From Corynebacterium curieae (lineage in GTDB: Bacteria; Actinomycetota; Actinomycetes; Mycobacteriales; Mycobacteriaceae), in assembly GCF_027570035.1 (NCBI RefSeq), contig NZ_JAKMUU010000004.1, positions 221,651-285,650 on the forward strand: 64,000 nt of DNA. Direction: 5' to 3'. Every line of letters begins with the position of its first letter. Position 1 is the first letter of the stretch. The position numbers and the translations under genes were made by a program. Of the stretch, positions 26,111-34,758 are shown piece after piece. The notes beneath the pieces were generated by a model. That model saw only the letters and a list, made by a program, of their open reading frames with translations, was not told the DNA's origin and ran no database searches.

Positions 26111-26749
26111 CTAGTCCCAAAATTCCGTGGCGCACAGCGCAATGCCGTGCGCCCGGATTCCTTGGCCGACCTCCAGCTTTTCGTTCACAATCAGCGGTAG
26201 GCCGTCGAGGTCGCATACCCAAAACTCCCCCATGCCTAGCTCGTTGCTGTGCTTGGCGACGCCCCCAATAGTCCCCGCCACCTCCACCTGCGGGTTCAAC
26301 ATGCTGGGCTTTAAGTTCCGGTAAAAGCGTTCGGTAGCGGGCGAAGTGAAGGAAAACTCCTCTGGCTCCCCTACTTCGTAATTCAACGCCGCCACCGTCG
26401 GCCGCAATGTCCCCTCTAGCTTTTCTCCGCCGACCGGGTTGCCCGCCGGCAGCGCAAACGGTGCATCCGTAAGGGCCGCGAACCGCAAATCCCCCGTTTC
26501 TACAATGCCGATATAGGGCGTTGCCCGGTATATGGTCCCCGGCGTCTCTTCCCCACCGCGATACGAAGGAACAGCAGCCCATTCCCCTTCGTATTCCATC
26601 CCTGTGACCGCCATGCCGGACGGGTCCGCGTAGAAAATCACCCGATCGAATCCTGGCGCATCCCACAGTTCGTGTTCTGTCGGCAGCTCCGCAATGAGTT
26701 CATCTATATCTAAAAAGTCGAATCCGCACGTGCCAAATAGCTTATCCAT
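26111..26749 (-). CDS. Conserved hypothetical protein, 212 aa
   Basis: A soluble acidic protein without signal peptide or membrane helix. The sequence alternates short beta segments (DRVIFYADPSGMAVTGMEY, FWVCDLDGLPLIVNEKL) and looks like a conserved corynebacterial protein encoded beside leuS, but I cannot name a domain. TAGAAT (26757-26762) is 7 nt before the ATG. It is convergent with leuS, with 9 bp between stops. Confidence 0.7.
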   Translation of the reverse strand: MDKLFGTCGFDFLDIDELIAELPTEHELWDAPGFDRVIFYADPSGMAVTGMEYEGEWAAVPSYRGGEETPGTIYRATPYIGIVETGDLRFAALTDAPFALPAGNPVGGEKLEGTLRPTVAALNYEVGEPEEFSFTSPATERFYRNLKPSMLNPQVEVAGTIGGVAKHSNELGMGEFWVCDLDGLPLIVNEKLEVGQGIRAHGIALCATEFWD

Positions 26750-27079
26750 GACCGCAATTCTAAACGCTTCGCTCCATTTGGCCGGTCGCGCTTAGTGCCC
26801 TTGCGGGCCAACTTTAATCGGCAAACCTCATCACCCATTCAATTTCTAACCTAAGACTATCCCGTTCTACATAGTGGAATATCTCTAGAGATAGCTATAC
26901 AAAAGGAAACAAAATATGTTTTCTAGCCAAATATGTTGGCTGATGAAATTGTTGTCTATGTATACCCACCCCGCAGGGAAGTAGTAGGAGTTGTCATATC
27001 AACCCATATGGCAACGATGAGTTGCTAGATCAACCTTGCTGTATAAACTGTTAAATACAACCGACTCTAGGAGGACGCG
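26750..27079. other. 330-bp divergent intergenic region with palindromes
   Basis: No gene seen. The region holds a perfect 14-bp palindrome TATCTCTAGAGATA (26880-26893), a repeated AAATATGTT word (about 26912 and 26929), and an imperfect inverted repeat TTGTCATAT-N6-ATATGGCAA (26991-27014). The last lies upstream of the MarR gene and may be its operator. TATAAACT near 27043-27050 is a possible -10, and AGGAGG precedes the MarR ATG. Confidence 0.5.
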
Positions 27080-27538
27080 ATGCGCTTGGAGCAGAGTGCA
27101 GCATGGGGCGACTTTGTCGCCATGCAAGAGGCGTTGCATGCGCGGCTGTCTGGACAGCTCCAGAGCGGCTCTAACCTGAGTGAAGCGGACTACGCGGTTT
27201 TGGCGGTGTTGCAGCGTCGTCGAAAAATTCATACGAGACCGCATGAATTGGCGGTGGAGCTCGGGTGGGAGAAGTCGCGATTGCATCGTCAGCTGTTGCG
27301 CATGGAGTCCCGAAAATTGGTTTCCAGGCGGGACGCGCCGGAGTTGGGAACTCGAGCTATTGAAGTCACAGTGACGGAAAAGGGAAGTGCCGCTTTCAGT
27401 GCAGCCATCGCGCGCCATACCGCCGCAGTCGATGAAATAGTAGTGGGCACCCTTAGTGACGAGGACCTACATACTTTGGGCAGGATCTCCCGTAAATTGT
27501 TGAGAGGGGTTGCTAAAAGCGGGGCTTCGGAAAGCTAG
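27080..27538 (+). CDS. MarR family transcriptional regulator
   Basis: 152 residues with a winged helix-turn-helix at about 40-110: LSEADYAVLAVLQRR, then PHELAVELGWEKSRLHRQLLRMESRKLVSRR with the wing up to VTVTEKG. The AGGAGG site 8 nt upstream sets the ATG. Ligand and targets are unknown. It may regulate itself through the inverted repeat at 26991-27014, or the convergent oxidoreductase; neither is shown. Confidence 0.85.
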   Translation: MRLEQSAAWGDFVAMQEALHARLSGQLQSGSNLSEADYAVLAVLQRRRKIHTRPHELAVELGWEKSRLHRQLLRMESRKLVSRRDAPELGTRAIEVTVTEKGSAAFSAAIARHTAAVDEIVVGTLSDEDLHTLGRISRKLLRGVAKSGASES

Positions 27539-27565
27539 CTGTCCGCGCTGACCGGTGCATGTAAA

Positions 27566-27594
27566 AAGGCACCCGCCATAACAGCAGGTGCCTT
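27566..27594. terminator. Bidirectional terminator, MarR / YhdH-like gene
   Basis: AAGGCACC (27566-27573) pairs with GGTGCCTT (27587-27594), with an inner GC/GC step. On the minus strand the stem is followed by TTTTT. It lies between the two convergent stops and mainly fits termination of the minus-strand oxidoreductase transcript. Confidence 0.75.
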
Positions 27595-27615
27595 ACAAGA
27601 TTGGCTAGGCGGGAT

Positions 27616-28581
27616 CTAGGAAATCTTAAGAACGGTGCGTCCGTGGTGGGTGCCCTCGAGGAGGGACTTGGATTCTTCGACGACGTCCGACAATGGAATC
27701 GTATTGGTCAGGGACTCAAGGATGGACCGGTCCAGCTTGCGTGCGAGCAGTTGCCAAGCGTTCTGGCGGTAGTGCAATGGGGCGTCTACAGAGTTGACGC
27801 CGGCAAGGTGTACGTTGCGCAGAATGAACGGCAAGACGGTGGTGGGCAGGTCTGGACCGGCGGCCATACCGGTAGAGGCGACGGTGCCGCCCCACACAGT
27901 GCGGGCCAATACATTTGCCAAGACGTGGGAGCCGGAGGTATCAACCGCACCGGCATACGTTGCCTTCTGCAGGGGCTTTCCGGCCTCAGCAAATTCGGCG
28001 CGGTCCACAATGGTATGGGCACCAAGCTCGTGGAGGTACTGGGAATAGTCATCCGGGCGGCCGGTCATCGCGTGAACCTCGTAACCGGCATTGGACAGCA
28101 GATTCACGGCGATGGAGCCCACGCCACCGGTGGCGCCGGTGACCAGGACGGGGCCATCGGGAAGTCCGCGCAGGGAGTTAACACACAGGGCGGCTGTGTA
28201 ACCTGCGGTTCCCACGGCGGCCGCCTGTTCTGCGGTGAAGTCTGCTGGCAGCGCGACGGTCGCCTGGGAATTCACACACTGCTTTGGGGTGTAGCCACCG
28301 TGGCGAAACTCGCCTAGGCCATCACCGAAGGAAGCTACTAGGGTGCCAACTGGGAGGCGTTCCACGCTGGATTCGGCAACGGTGCCGACCACGTCGATGC
28401 CCGGAACCAGCGGGCTGGTGCGCATGACGCCACGATCGCCGGCAATCGCCATGGCGTCCTTGTAGTTCAGCGAAGAATAAGACACATCGACGGTAAGGTC
28501 GCCCTCGCCGAGGAACTCTCCCTCTTCAAAGGAGGTCGTAACGGATTTATCTTCGTTGCGAGTAACTAGTAGAGTGCTCAT
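27616..28581 (-). CDS. YhdH/AcuI-type zinc-free alcohol dehydrogenase-like oxidoreductase
   Basis: 321 residues from the ATG at 28581. MDR family: SSLNYKDAMAIAGDRG near residue 38, PLVPGIDVVGTV, the cofactor loop VTGATGGVGSIAVNLL, and the C-terminal NAWQLLARKLD segment. YhdH/AcuI members reduce acryloyl-CoA or quinones with NADPH; the substrate here is not determined. TACGAT (28589-28594) is 7 nt before the ATG, overlapping a GGTGAG that could also serve as ribosome-binding site. Divergent from the VanZ gene. Confidence 0.86.
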   Translation of the reverse strand: MSTLLVTRNEDKSVTTSFEEGEFLGEGDLTVDVSYSSLNYKDAMAIAGDRGVMRTSPLVPGIDVVGTVAESSVERLPVGTLVASFGDGLGEFRHGGYTPKQCVNSQATVALPADFTAEQAAAVGTAGYTAALCVNSLRGLPDGPVLVTGATGGVGSIAVNLLSNAGYEVHAMTGRPDDYSQYLHELGAHTIVDRAEFAEAGKPLQKATYAGAVDTSGSHVLANVLARTVWGGTVASTGMAAGPDLPTTVLPFILRNVHLAGVNSVDAPLHYRQNAWQLLARKLDRSILESLTNTIPLSDVVEESKSLLEGTHHGRTVLKIS

Positions 28582-28668
28582 GCTCACCATCGTACGTTAA
28601 ATGTGATGCAGACATTTAACAGCGAATCTCACGGAGAATTTTCAGGCTCGCTTGTTAATTTGAACAAC

Positions 28669-29259
28669 ATGACGATGACCACGATGCCTACCCGCGCCTC
28701 GCGCCAGATTGGTGCGCGTGGCATGCCAGCTAAGCGCACGCTGTGGCGCAGTGCAGCCGTAGCCTGCGTGGTTGTCATGGTGGCTATTGCAGTAGCTACG
28801 GTGGGCAAGCCTTTCATAGATATCCCCGGTGTGGTCGATGCGTCAGCGCACGCACGCCGCAGCCTAGATTTGCAGATGTTTAACGGGTTTAATAACCCTC
28901 ATCCGTGGTGGGGTCCGTGGACCAATACTTTGGGTAATGTTTTCCTCTTTATGCCGCTGGGTGCCTGCTTGGTGGTGATGGGACAAAATTCGCGGCGCGT
29001 CCGCTTCGGACGCGGCGGCACCATCCTTTTAGGGATGATGCTCAGCCTAGGCATTGAAATCGCCCAGTACATATTCTCATTGGGTTTCAGCGATGTTGAT
29101 GACTTGGTTTTCAATACGCTTGGCGCGTCTTTGGGCGCGTTCCTAGTAAGCCGCAGCAGCGCGAAAGCGCAGCTACGAACCGTACGAGTAATCGGGTGGC
29201 TGGCAGCGTTGGGCTTGGGTGCTTTACTGGTTGCCGTTATTGCAGGGATCGTTGTCTAG
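28669..29259 (+). CDS. VanZ family membrane protein
   Basis: 196 residues from the ATG at 28669. A hydrophobic helix is at about 28-46. The VanZ-like half includes the FLFMPLGACLVV helix, GIEIAQYIFSLGFSDVDDLVFNTLGASLGAFL, and a final helix. The charged DVDD(L)xFN segment is characteristic. VanZ-like proteins are linked to glycopeptide or lipid-related phenotypes in some bacteria; the function here is unknown. TAATTT lies 7 nt before this ATG. An in-frame extension to 28603 adds a polar, non-conserved 22 residues. Confidence 0.8.
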   Translation: MTMTTMPTRASRQIGARGMPAKRTLWRSAAVACVVVMVAIAVATVGKPFIDIPGVVDASAHARRSLDLQMFNGFNNPHPWWGPWTNTLGNVFLFMPLGACLVVMGQNSRRVRFGRGGTILLGMMLSLGIEIAQYIFSLGFSDVDDLVFNTLGASLGAFLVSRSSAKAQLRTVRVIGWLAALGLGALLVAVIAGIVV

Positions 29260-29314
29260 AAGCTAGACGAGTGGACGCCCGCACGCGCTGGGGTAGGGCG
29301 GTGAGCGGTGAGCC

Positions 29315-30364
29315 CTAGGCCGGTTGCAGCTGGTTGGGATCCTCTGGAGCCGGACTTTCATGCTGAGACTGCTTGCGCTCTTTAACAATGCCTGCCGTTA
29401 AGGCGCAAAGGCCAACCGCAATCCAGGCCAGGAGAATCCATACTTCGGCGCTAATCGAAGCGATGGGGAAGTAGTTTGCCGAGCGGGTTAGGGAAGCGGT
29501 GGCCGCATTAGGGAAGAACTGACCTACGGCTCCCCATGGTTTGGCAATGAATTCCTTGGGGGCCATCGTTCCGGCTAAGGGGTTGCCAATCAGCATTATG
29601 GCAAGTGCGCCGAGCCCAAACCCTGCAGTTCCGAACAAGGCACGGAGTCCAACAATGAAGGATGAGGAGGCGGCGATGCCAAGAGTAAACACGCCCGCTG
29701 AAGTCCAGAAGCCAGCCGGCAGCAGATCGAATACCCCGCTAAAGACCCAGGAAACGAGGAGGCCTCCGAGCGGTGCGTATACAGCGAAAGCGAGCAGGCG
29801 TTGGGTGTTTTTCTGCAATGTGAAGGAGATCAGTGCCGCGCCGATCATGCCGCCGATAGCAACGGGCAGGATAGAGACGTTGATGCCCGTTCCTTGTGGA
29901 TCCCGGCTATCCAAGGGGGCTACATCTGTTGCTTTGACCTCAACGGAGGGAACTTTGCTCTCAGGAAGACCCTTAGCTTGAGCGGCGGCCTTGGCTTGGT
30001 GGTTTGCCATCTCACTCAATGGCTGTGACAGGTTTTTGATGATATTCGCCTGGGGCAAGCCCGCTGCCGAAGTGAAAAGAACCTCGGGCTCTTGGCCAAG
30101 GACGATTGCACCTGATACCTCACGTTGTTGAATGAGCCGTTCAGCTTCGGCTCGATCCGCGGCGGGCTGTGTCTTAAGTAAGCCGGGTTTCTTCTCATCG
30201 AGAGCGTTTTGTATCTGTGTAACTTGCTGCGGCTCGCCAACAACAGCGGTGGAAATATCGCGGGGTTCCATCGTAGCCATCGGCCAGAGGAAGGCTAGAA
30301 GGAAGAGCGTGAGCGCTAAGGGGGCGAGAATCCCGACGGTTAGCGCCTTCTTTGCGTTTTGCAT
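29315..30364 (-). CDS. ABC-2/YhgE-like membrane protein, target of the divergent TetR gene
   Basis: 349 residues. One N-terminal helix (about 10-32), then an extracytoplasmic region of about 135 residues, then about five helices (from about residue 170) and a short polar C-terminus. This is the layout of ABC-2-type permeases with an N-terminal ectodomain (YhgE/Pip or DUF3533-like). No ATPase is encoded beside it. AAAGCAGG precedes the ATG. Three palindromic operators separate it from the TetR gene, so it is probably repressed by that regulator and may export a toxic or membrane-active compound (inference). Confidence 0.75.
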   Translation of the reverse strand: MQNAKKALTVGILAPLALTLFLLAFLWPMATMEPRDISTAVVGEPQQVTQIQNALDEKKPGLLKTQPAADRAEAERLIQQREVSGAIVLGQEPEVLFTSAAGLPQANIIKNLSQPLSEMANHQAKAAAQAKGLPESKVPSVEVKATDVAPLDSRDPQGTGINVSILPVAIGGMIGAALISFTLQKNTQRLLAFAVYAPLGGLLVSWVFSGVFDLLPAGFWTSAGVFTLGIAASSSFIVGLRALFGTAGFGLGALAIMLIGNPLAGTMAPKEFIAKPWGAVGQFFPNAATASLTRSANYFPIASISAEVWILLAWIAVGLCALTAGIVKERKQSQHESPAPEDPNQLQPA

Positions 30365-30408
30365 GGGGTACCTGCTTTCGGTTCGTACGGGGAGTCCGTT
30401 AACCGTAA

Positions 30409-30465
30409 TTCAACGGACGTTGAACATGCTAATTCAACACCTGTTGAAATTCAACAGGTGTTGAA
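30409..30465. promoter_or_regulatory. Three 16-bp palindromic TetR operators
   Basis: Three copies of TTCAAC(R)NN(Y)GTTGAA, each a 7-bp inverted repeat around a 2-bp centre: TTCAACGGACGTTGAA (30409-30424), TTCAACACCTGTTGAA (30433-30448) and TTCAACAGGTGTTGAA (30450-30465). The last two are reverse complements of each other, so together they form a larger near-perfect palindrome. The third overlaps a TTGAAA -35-like box (30461-30466) of the TetR promoter, whose TAAAAT -10 is at 30486-30491. They lie between the divergent membrane-protein and TetR genes. Confidence 0.85.
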
Positions 30466-30498
30466 AATTCTCGATTGGGTAGCGGTAAAATAGCCGTC

Positions 30499-31089
30499 AT
30501 GGAAAACAAAATTGCAGGGCGTCGGCCTCGAAATGAGGAGACTCGAGAGAGAATTCTGTCTGCAGCATGTACGCGCTTTGGCGACGTAGGCTTTGAAGCC
30601 ACAACAATTCGGAGTGTGGCAGCAGAAGCCGAGGTAGACCCCGCGTTAGTGATGCACTACTTCAAAAACAAACAAGGCCTATTTGGCGCAGTCGTCTCTA
30701 GCCTGCAAGAACTTCCAGGGCAATTAGAAGACGTTGCAGACCTAGAAGGCTTTATTGCCCAGTACTTAAGGCTTTGGGAAGCAGAAAACATGGGCTCGCG
30801 GTTGAAGGCGGTTTTGCGCGCTGGAGTGGGCTCCTCTCATGCCGCCGGAGTTTTGAGGCACTATATGGACGAGCAGTTTTTGGAGCTGGTGTCCCAATCT
30901 AAATTGGGTTCAACGGTTTTCAATACGCCAGAAAAACGGCAACGCATTCCCTATATCGGCGCCATGCTGGTTGGCGTCGCAACTACCCGCAACGTGATTC
31001 TCGTTCCCTATTTGCGGGAGAAAACCGTAGACGAGCTAGCAGAGATCTATGCAGCGGCATGCGAGGCGATTTTGGAGGCGCGTTCTTAG
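30499..31089 (+). CDS. TetR family transcriptional regulator
   Basis: 196 residues. TetR N-terminal HTH at about 10-56: RRPRNEETRERILSAACTRFGDVGFEATTIRSVAAEAEVDPALVMHYFKNKQGLF. The rest is a helical ligand-binding domain. The ATG at 30499 is 7 nt after TAAAAT, so a leaderless autoregulated transcript is likely. The adjacent palindromes and the divergent membrane protein indicate local repression relieved by an unknown ligand. The stop overlaps the convergent DUF364 stop (TTAG). Confidence 0.88.
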   Translation: MENKIAGRRPRNEETRERILSAACTRFGDVGFEATTIRSVAAEAEVDPALVMHYFKNKQGLFGAVVSSLQELPGQLEDVADLEGFIAQYLRLWEAENMGSRLKAVLRAGVGSSHAAGVLRHYMDEQFLELVSQSKLGSTVFNTPEKRQRIPYIGAMLVGVATTRNVILVPYLREKTVDELAEIYAAACEAILEARS

Positions 31090-31838
31090 GCGGATAATTC
31101 CGCTCGGTGACCCCATTCGAACATGGCGGTGGCTGCATCGGTGCCGCTCAAGCCCTCGAACATAGCGAGGGGAGACGTGGGGAGCATTCCGGTGACTTGT
31201 GATACCCCGTAATCCTCAACGAGTACCGGGGCCAGTGGGGTAGTGGGGCCTAGGATGACATTAAAGGCATCGCGGGAGAGCTCCAGTAGGCGGGGAGCGG
31301 TCTTATTCACAAAGGCGGACCCGGTAATGAAGACATAATCGCACTCGGGCAGTATGTACTCGGCAGCGGAATCGGGGTAGTCGCCCTCATTGAGCGAACG
31401 CTCCAGCATATAAAAATCCGCCGCTTGGGTGAGCGCCTTGGGCGCAAAAGGGAAGTGGCCAATGACCGCGACCTTCTTTCCAGCGACGGCCTCGCGGAAG
31501 GGATCGAAGATGTGGGGCCAAGGGGCGTCGGCAAGCGTAAAGCCATGCGAATCTGCCACGGAGGGCGTGGCGTAATAGGAATTCAGCGCGGCCATGCCAA
31601 AGGAAGCCTCCGAGAAATTCCAACTCTTAGCTAACTGTGCGATGGCGCGTAGGGGAACCCCGGAATACTCGGCGCGCATCTGGGCTGGGCGGGAGGTGGC
31701 TGACATCGTCATTGCCATACCGCAGCTAGGGCTTTCGGTGAATATGCGGGTCCACCGTGGGCCTTGGGCGGCGCGGGAGACCGTAATGTCACGGGGAATG
31801 GCATCGATGAGGTCATCGTAGAGATCCCAGGCAGACAT
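31086..31838 (-). CDS. DUF364/DUF4213 putative heavy-metal chelation protein
   Basis: 250 residues from the ATG at 31838. The N-terminal part resembles DUF4213 (DLYDDLIDAIPRDITV, then GMAMTMSATSRP). The C-terminal Rossmann-like DUF364 part has GKKVAVIGHFPF, LPECDYVFITGSAFVNKT and ILGPTTPLAPVL. The family is thought to handle metal ions or metal-ligand complexes, without biochemical proof that I know of. It lies 82 bp downstream of the monooxygenase on the same strand and may belong to that operon. Confidence 0.8.
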   Translation of the reverse strand: MSAWDLYDDLIDAIPRDITVSRAAQGPRWTRIFTESPSCGMAMTMSATSRPAQMRAEYSGVPLRAIAQLAKSWNFSEASFGMAALNSYYATPSVADSHGFTLADAPWPHIFDPFREAVAGKKVAVIGHFPFAPKALTQAADFYMLERSLNEGDYPDSAAEYILPECDYVFITGSAFVNKTAPRLLELSRDAFNVILGPTTPLAPVLVEDYGVSQVTGMLPTSPLAMFEGLSGTDAATAMFEWGHRAELSA

Positions 31839-31920
31839 GTATAAACCAGCTTTCCCAAATCGTGTCGCACTACCTGCCAAAAGGCAGTTTAGTCGAATTA
31901 GCTGGGACTAACCTATTGCT

Positions 31921-32895
31921 TTAGTCACATATATTCGCGACGTCCTGCGCTGCCTGCTTGGCAAAGGGGCTAACGCCAGTAATGGTTGCGGAGCCTGGAC
32001 CGGTCCAAGTGCCATAGCCCACGAGGAAAAGGCCGTCGACGGTGGGGGAGGTGCCGTCGAGTAGCCGGCGAATGGGGCGGAGCGCGGGACGGAAACCGGT
32101 GCACCAAATGAGGTGATCTGTGTTGACTTCATCAAGAGAAGTAAACATCGGGGTGGCCTGCAAAAGCTCGGAATCCCGTGCGCGTAGGACCGGTGGGACC
32201 ATTACGATATCGCCCAGATTGGTATCCGCGCCGGGGTCTGGTTTGCCGCGGAGCATGGCGTTGAGGCGGGCGCGATTGCGCTGAAAGAGCACGCGGCCGT
32301 CAACGTCGTCGGGCATCCACCGCGGGGAGTTGCGGGTATACCAGGTTGTCTTCACGCCGGAGAGAAGGAGCTCGGCCGAGATCTGGGCGCCGGAATTTGC
32401 TGCGCCCACGACCGCCACGGTGGAGCCAACAAAGGCCTCGGGGCCGGGGTAGAAGGCTGAATGCCATTGCCTACCGGCAAAGTCGCCGGGGTAGTAGGGG
32501 ATAAAGGGCGCAGACCACGTGCCTGTGGCCGCCACGACCGTGCGCGAGGCCAGATGCTCTTTGCCGGCGAAGACGTGAAAGCACGAGCCATCATGGTCGA
32601 CCTTATCCACTTTGACTGGCCGGCGAATGGGCAGCTCATAGCGCTGTTCATAGCGTGCAAAATAATCAATAACGTGGCTAGCTGGCGGAAAGCCATCGTG
32701 GTGGGGCATGGGCCACCCAGGCAGGTTGGAGGAGGCGGAATTGCTAAAAAGCGTGAGTGAGGGCCAGGTATGGCGCCAGGCCGCGCCGGGGCCGGGCTCT
32801 GCATCCAGAATGACAAAATCTAGGCCCTTTTTGCGCAGGTAATAACCCACCGCAAGGCCCGCCTGGCCGGCGCCGATGACTATGCAGTCCAGCAT
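31921..32895 (-). CDS. Flavin-containing monooxygenase (ArsO/CzcO-like)
   Basis: 324 residues. Two Rossmann dinucleotide motifs: VIGAGQAGLAVGYYL (FAD, near residue 6) and VAVVGAANSGAQIS (NAD(P)H, near 165). Between them is an ATGTW segment, and near the end a CTGFRPAL motif and VGYG. This is the arrangement of single-component flavin monooxygenases such as ArsO. The substrate is unknown. The ATG shares a base with the response-regulator stop (TAATG), so it is translated together with the two-component system, which is unusual. Confidence 0.85.
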   Translation of the reverse strand: MLDCIVIGAGQAGLAVGYYLRKKGLDFVILDAEPGPGAAWRHTWPSLTLFSNSASSNLPGWPMPHHDGFPPASHVIDYFARYEQRYELPIRRPVKVDKVDHDGSCFHVFAGKEHLASRTVVAATGTWSAPFIPYYPGDFAGRQWHSAFYPGPEAFVGSTVAVVGAANSGAQISAELLLSGVKTTWYTRNSPRWMPDDVDGRVLFQRNRARLNAMLRGKPDPGADTNLGDIVMVPPVLRARDSELLQATPMFTSLDEVNTDHLIWCTGFRPALRPIRRLLDGTSPTVDGLFLVGYGTWTGPGSATITGVSPFAKQAAQDVANICD

Positions 32896-33512
32896 TAAAT
32901 GAGCTTTCGCTCGCGCGCCACGGTGACCGCAGCGGTGCGGGTTTCCACGCCCAACTTTTGAAAAATGTGGATGAGGTGGGTTTTTACCGTGGCTTCAGAA
33001 ATGAATAGCTGCTTGGCTAGTTCCTTATTGGAGGAACCGCTGGAAAGCGCCCGCAGGATTTCTAGCTCGCGGGTGGAGAGCGATTCTTGCGGCCGGCCCA
33101 CACGTTGGGCGAGGAGATCTACCACCTCCGGCGCCAAGGTGCGGCGGTGCGCGGCGGTATTGAGGACGGCCTCGTGCAGCGCCTGCTCCGGGGAATCCTT
33201 GAGCAGATAGCCCATTGCGCCGGCCTCCACGGCGGCGAGAATATCGGCCTGCGTGTCATAGGTAGTCAGGATGAGCACCGGTGGGCCGCCGGCCTCCACC
33301 ACACGCTTGGTGGCTGCGATGCCATCCATGCCGGGCATCTGGATATCGCAGACCACGGCGTCTACCTGCGGGGCGTCATCAGTAAAGAGCTTATCCACAT
33401 CAGCACCGGTGGAACCTTCCATGACTACCTCGACATCGGAGAAGGTATTGAGGATAGCGCGCAGACCGGCGCGGACCACTGGGTGATCGTCGATTAGCAT
33501 GACATTAACCAT
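32895..33512 (-). CDS. NarL/LuxR-type response regulator
   Basis: 205 residues. Receiver domain: acidic pocket LIDDH, phospho-acceptor Asp56 in VVCDIQMPGMDG, and LLKDS switch region. C-terminal LuxR HTH from about 145: LSTRELEILRALSSGSSNKELAKQL... ATVKTHLIHIF. It overlaps the kinase gene by 8 bp and is coupled to the monooxygenase. It probably controls the divergent ABC transporter and its own operon, by analogy with similar modules. Confidence 0.92.
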   Translation of the reverse strand: MVNVMLIDDHPVVRAGLRAILNTFSDVEVVMEGSTGADVDKLFTDDAPQVDAVVCDIQMPGMDGIAATKRVVEAGGPPVLILTTYDTQADILAAVEAGAMGYLLKDSPEQALHEAVLNTAAHRRTLAPEVVDLLAQRVGRPQESLSTRELEILRALSSGSSNKELAKQLFISEATVKTHLIHIFQKLGVETRTAAVTVARERKLI

Positions 33513-34743
33513 TGCTTCGCTCCTTCAGGGGGATACGGACGGCTAAGGCAGTGCCATCGCTAGATTCTAGGTTCATGGTGCCACCTACACGCTCCACACG
33601 GGTGCGCAGGCCCGCGAGCCCGAATCCGTGGTCCTTCTCGCCGGTACTAGGGGAGGCGGATACGCCGCATCCATTATCAACGACGTCCAAGGTCACCGCA
33701 TCCTCGAAGAGGCCGAGCGTGACCACCGCGCGCGAGGCATGGGCGTGTTTGATGACGTTATTGAGTCCTTCCTGCGCAGCGCGTACGATGACCTCTTTGA
33801 TTCGGCCGGGTACCTTGCCGCTTCCAGATACCACCAGTTCGAAGGTGGTTTCTTCCCCCAAAGCCTTCACGCGGCTGCGCATCTGGGACAGCAGGGAAGT
33901 GAGCTGGGTTTCCAGTCGCTCATCGGGGCCAGCGAGTTCGCGGACAAAGCGGCGGGCCTCGGCCAGATTCTCGCTCGCGACATCCTCGATGACCGCCAGC
34001 TGCTCTTCTTTGGTGCGGGGATCATCGGTGCCGCGGGCCGCGCGGGAGAGTAACAAAATGGAGCTAAGGCCTTGCGCGACGGTGTCATGGATCTCGCGGG
34101 AGAGGCGCTCGCGCTCCTCCAGCCGGCCGGCTTGGTGCTCGCTGGCGGCCAGCTCGGCTTGGGTTTCGCGCAGCTGCTTGGCGATGTCCCTGTGGTGCGC
34201 CGCTTCTGCTTGCAGCCGCCGCTGGATGAAAAAGACCGTTGCCGCAAAGGCGGTGCCGATAAGCGGTCCCACGGCCGCAGCGATGGACCAACCTTCTGGG
34301 TGCAGCCAGGCGGGGATGAACGCAGCCGCTGCCCACAGCACGGCGATGGAGATCAGCCCGGGCACGGTGGGCAAAGCGCGCAAAAAGACAAAAATAAGCG
34401 GGAATTCCAACCACATGAAATCCTGCGCATGGACCATCAGGCCCAGCCACAGCAGGCATAGCCCGCCTAGCCATAACCATGTGGGCAGCCAACGTTGTGC
34501 GGCGTACACCACGGCGAGGGCGATGGCTAAGCCGATAACCCGGGCGTCGAGCCGGCCATCCACATAGGCGCGCGCCACGCCGAAGACCAGCAGAAACGCG
34601 AACATGGCGTGCAGGCCATAGACCCATAATTTCTGTCCTCTAAACACAACCACCCAGGATATCCGCGCACGGGTGGACAGTGAATCAACCACTTGGTTGA
34701 GTGGAGGTTCAGCGAGCTGGCCGATTACTTCTGACCTGCGCAA
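33505..34743 (-). CDS. Sensor histidine kinase, HisKA_3 type
   Basis: 412 residues from a TTG start; later starts are possible. About six hydrophobic helices (about 38-175), a short coiled linker, the phospho-accepting His in SREIHDTVAQG, and an HATPase_c domain with NVIKHAH, DNGCGVS and GFGLAGLRTRV. There is no large extracellular sensor, so it may sense within the membrane. Only 15 bp separate its start from that of the divergent ABC permease gene. Confidence 0.88.
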   Translation of the reverse strand: MRRSEVIGQLAEPPLNQVVDSLSTRARISWVVVFRGQKLWVYGLHAMFAFLLVFGVARAYVDGRLDARVIGLAIALAVVYAAQRWLPTWLWLGGLCLLWLGLMVHAQDFMWLEFPLIFVFLRALPTVPGLISIAVLWAAAAFIPAWLHPEGWSIAAAVGPLIGTAFAATVFFIQRRLQAEAAHHRDIAKQLRETQAELAASEHQAGRLEERERLSREIHDTVAQGLSSILLLSRAARGTDDPRTKEEQLAVIEDVASENLAEARRFVRELAGPDERLETQLTSLLSQMRSRVKALGEETTFELVVSGSGKVPGRIKEVIVRAAQEGLNNVIKHAHASRAVVTLGLFEDAVTLDVVDNGCGVSASPSTGEKDHGFGLAGLRTRVERVGGTMNLESSDGTALAVRIPLKERSNG

Positions 34744-34758
34744 AGCAAATATAGAAGT

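Noticed and set aside
33512..34567. 351-codon frame antisense to the histidine kinase
   Set aside because: The sense frame has complete kinase domains; the antisense product is Ser/Arg-rich without any motif.
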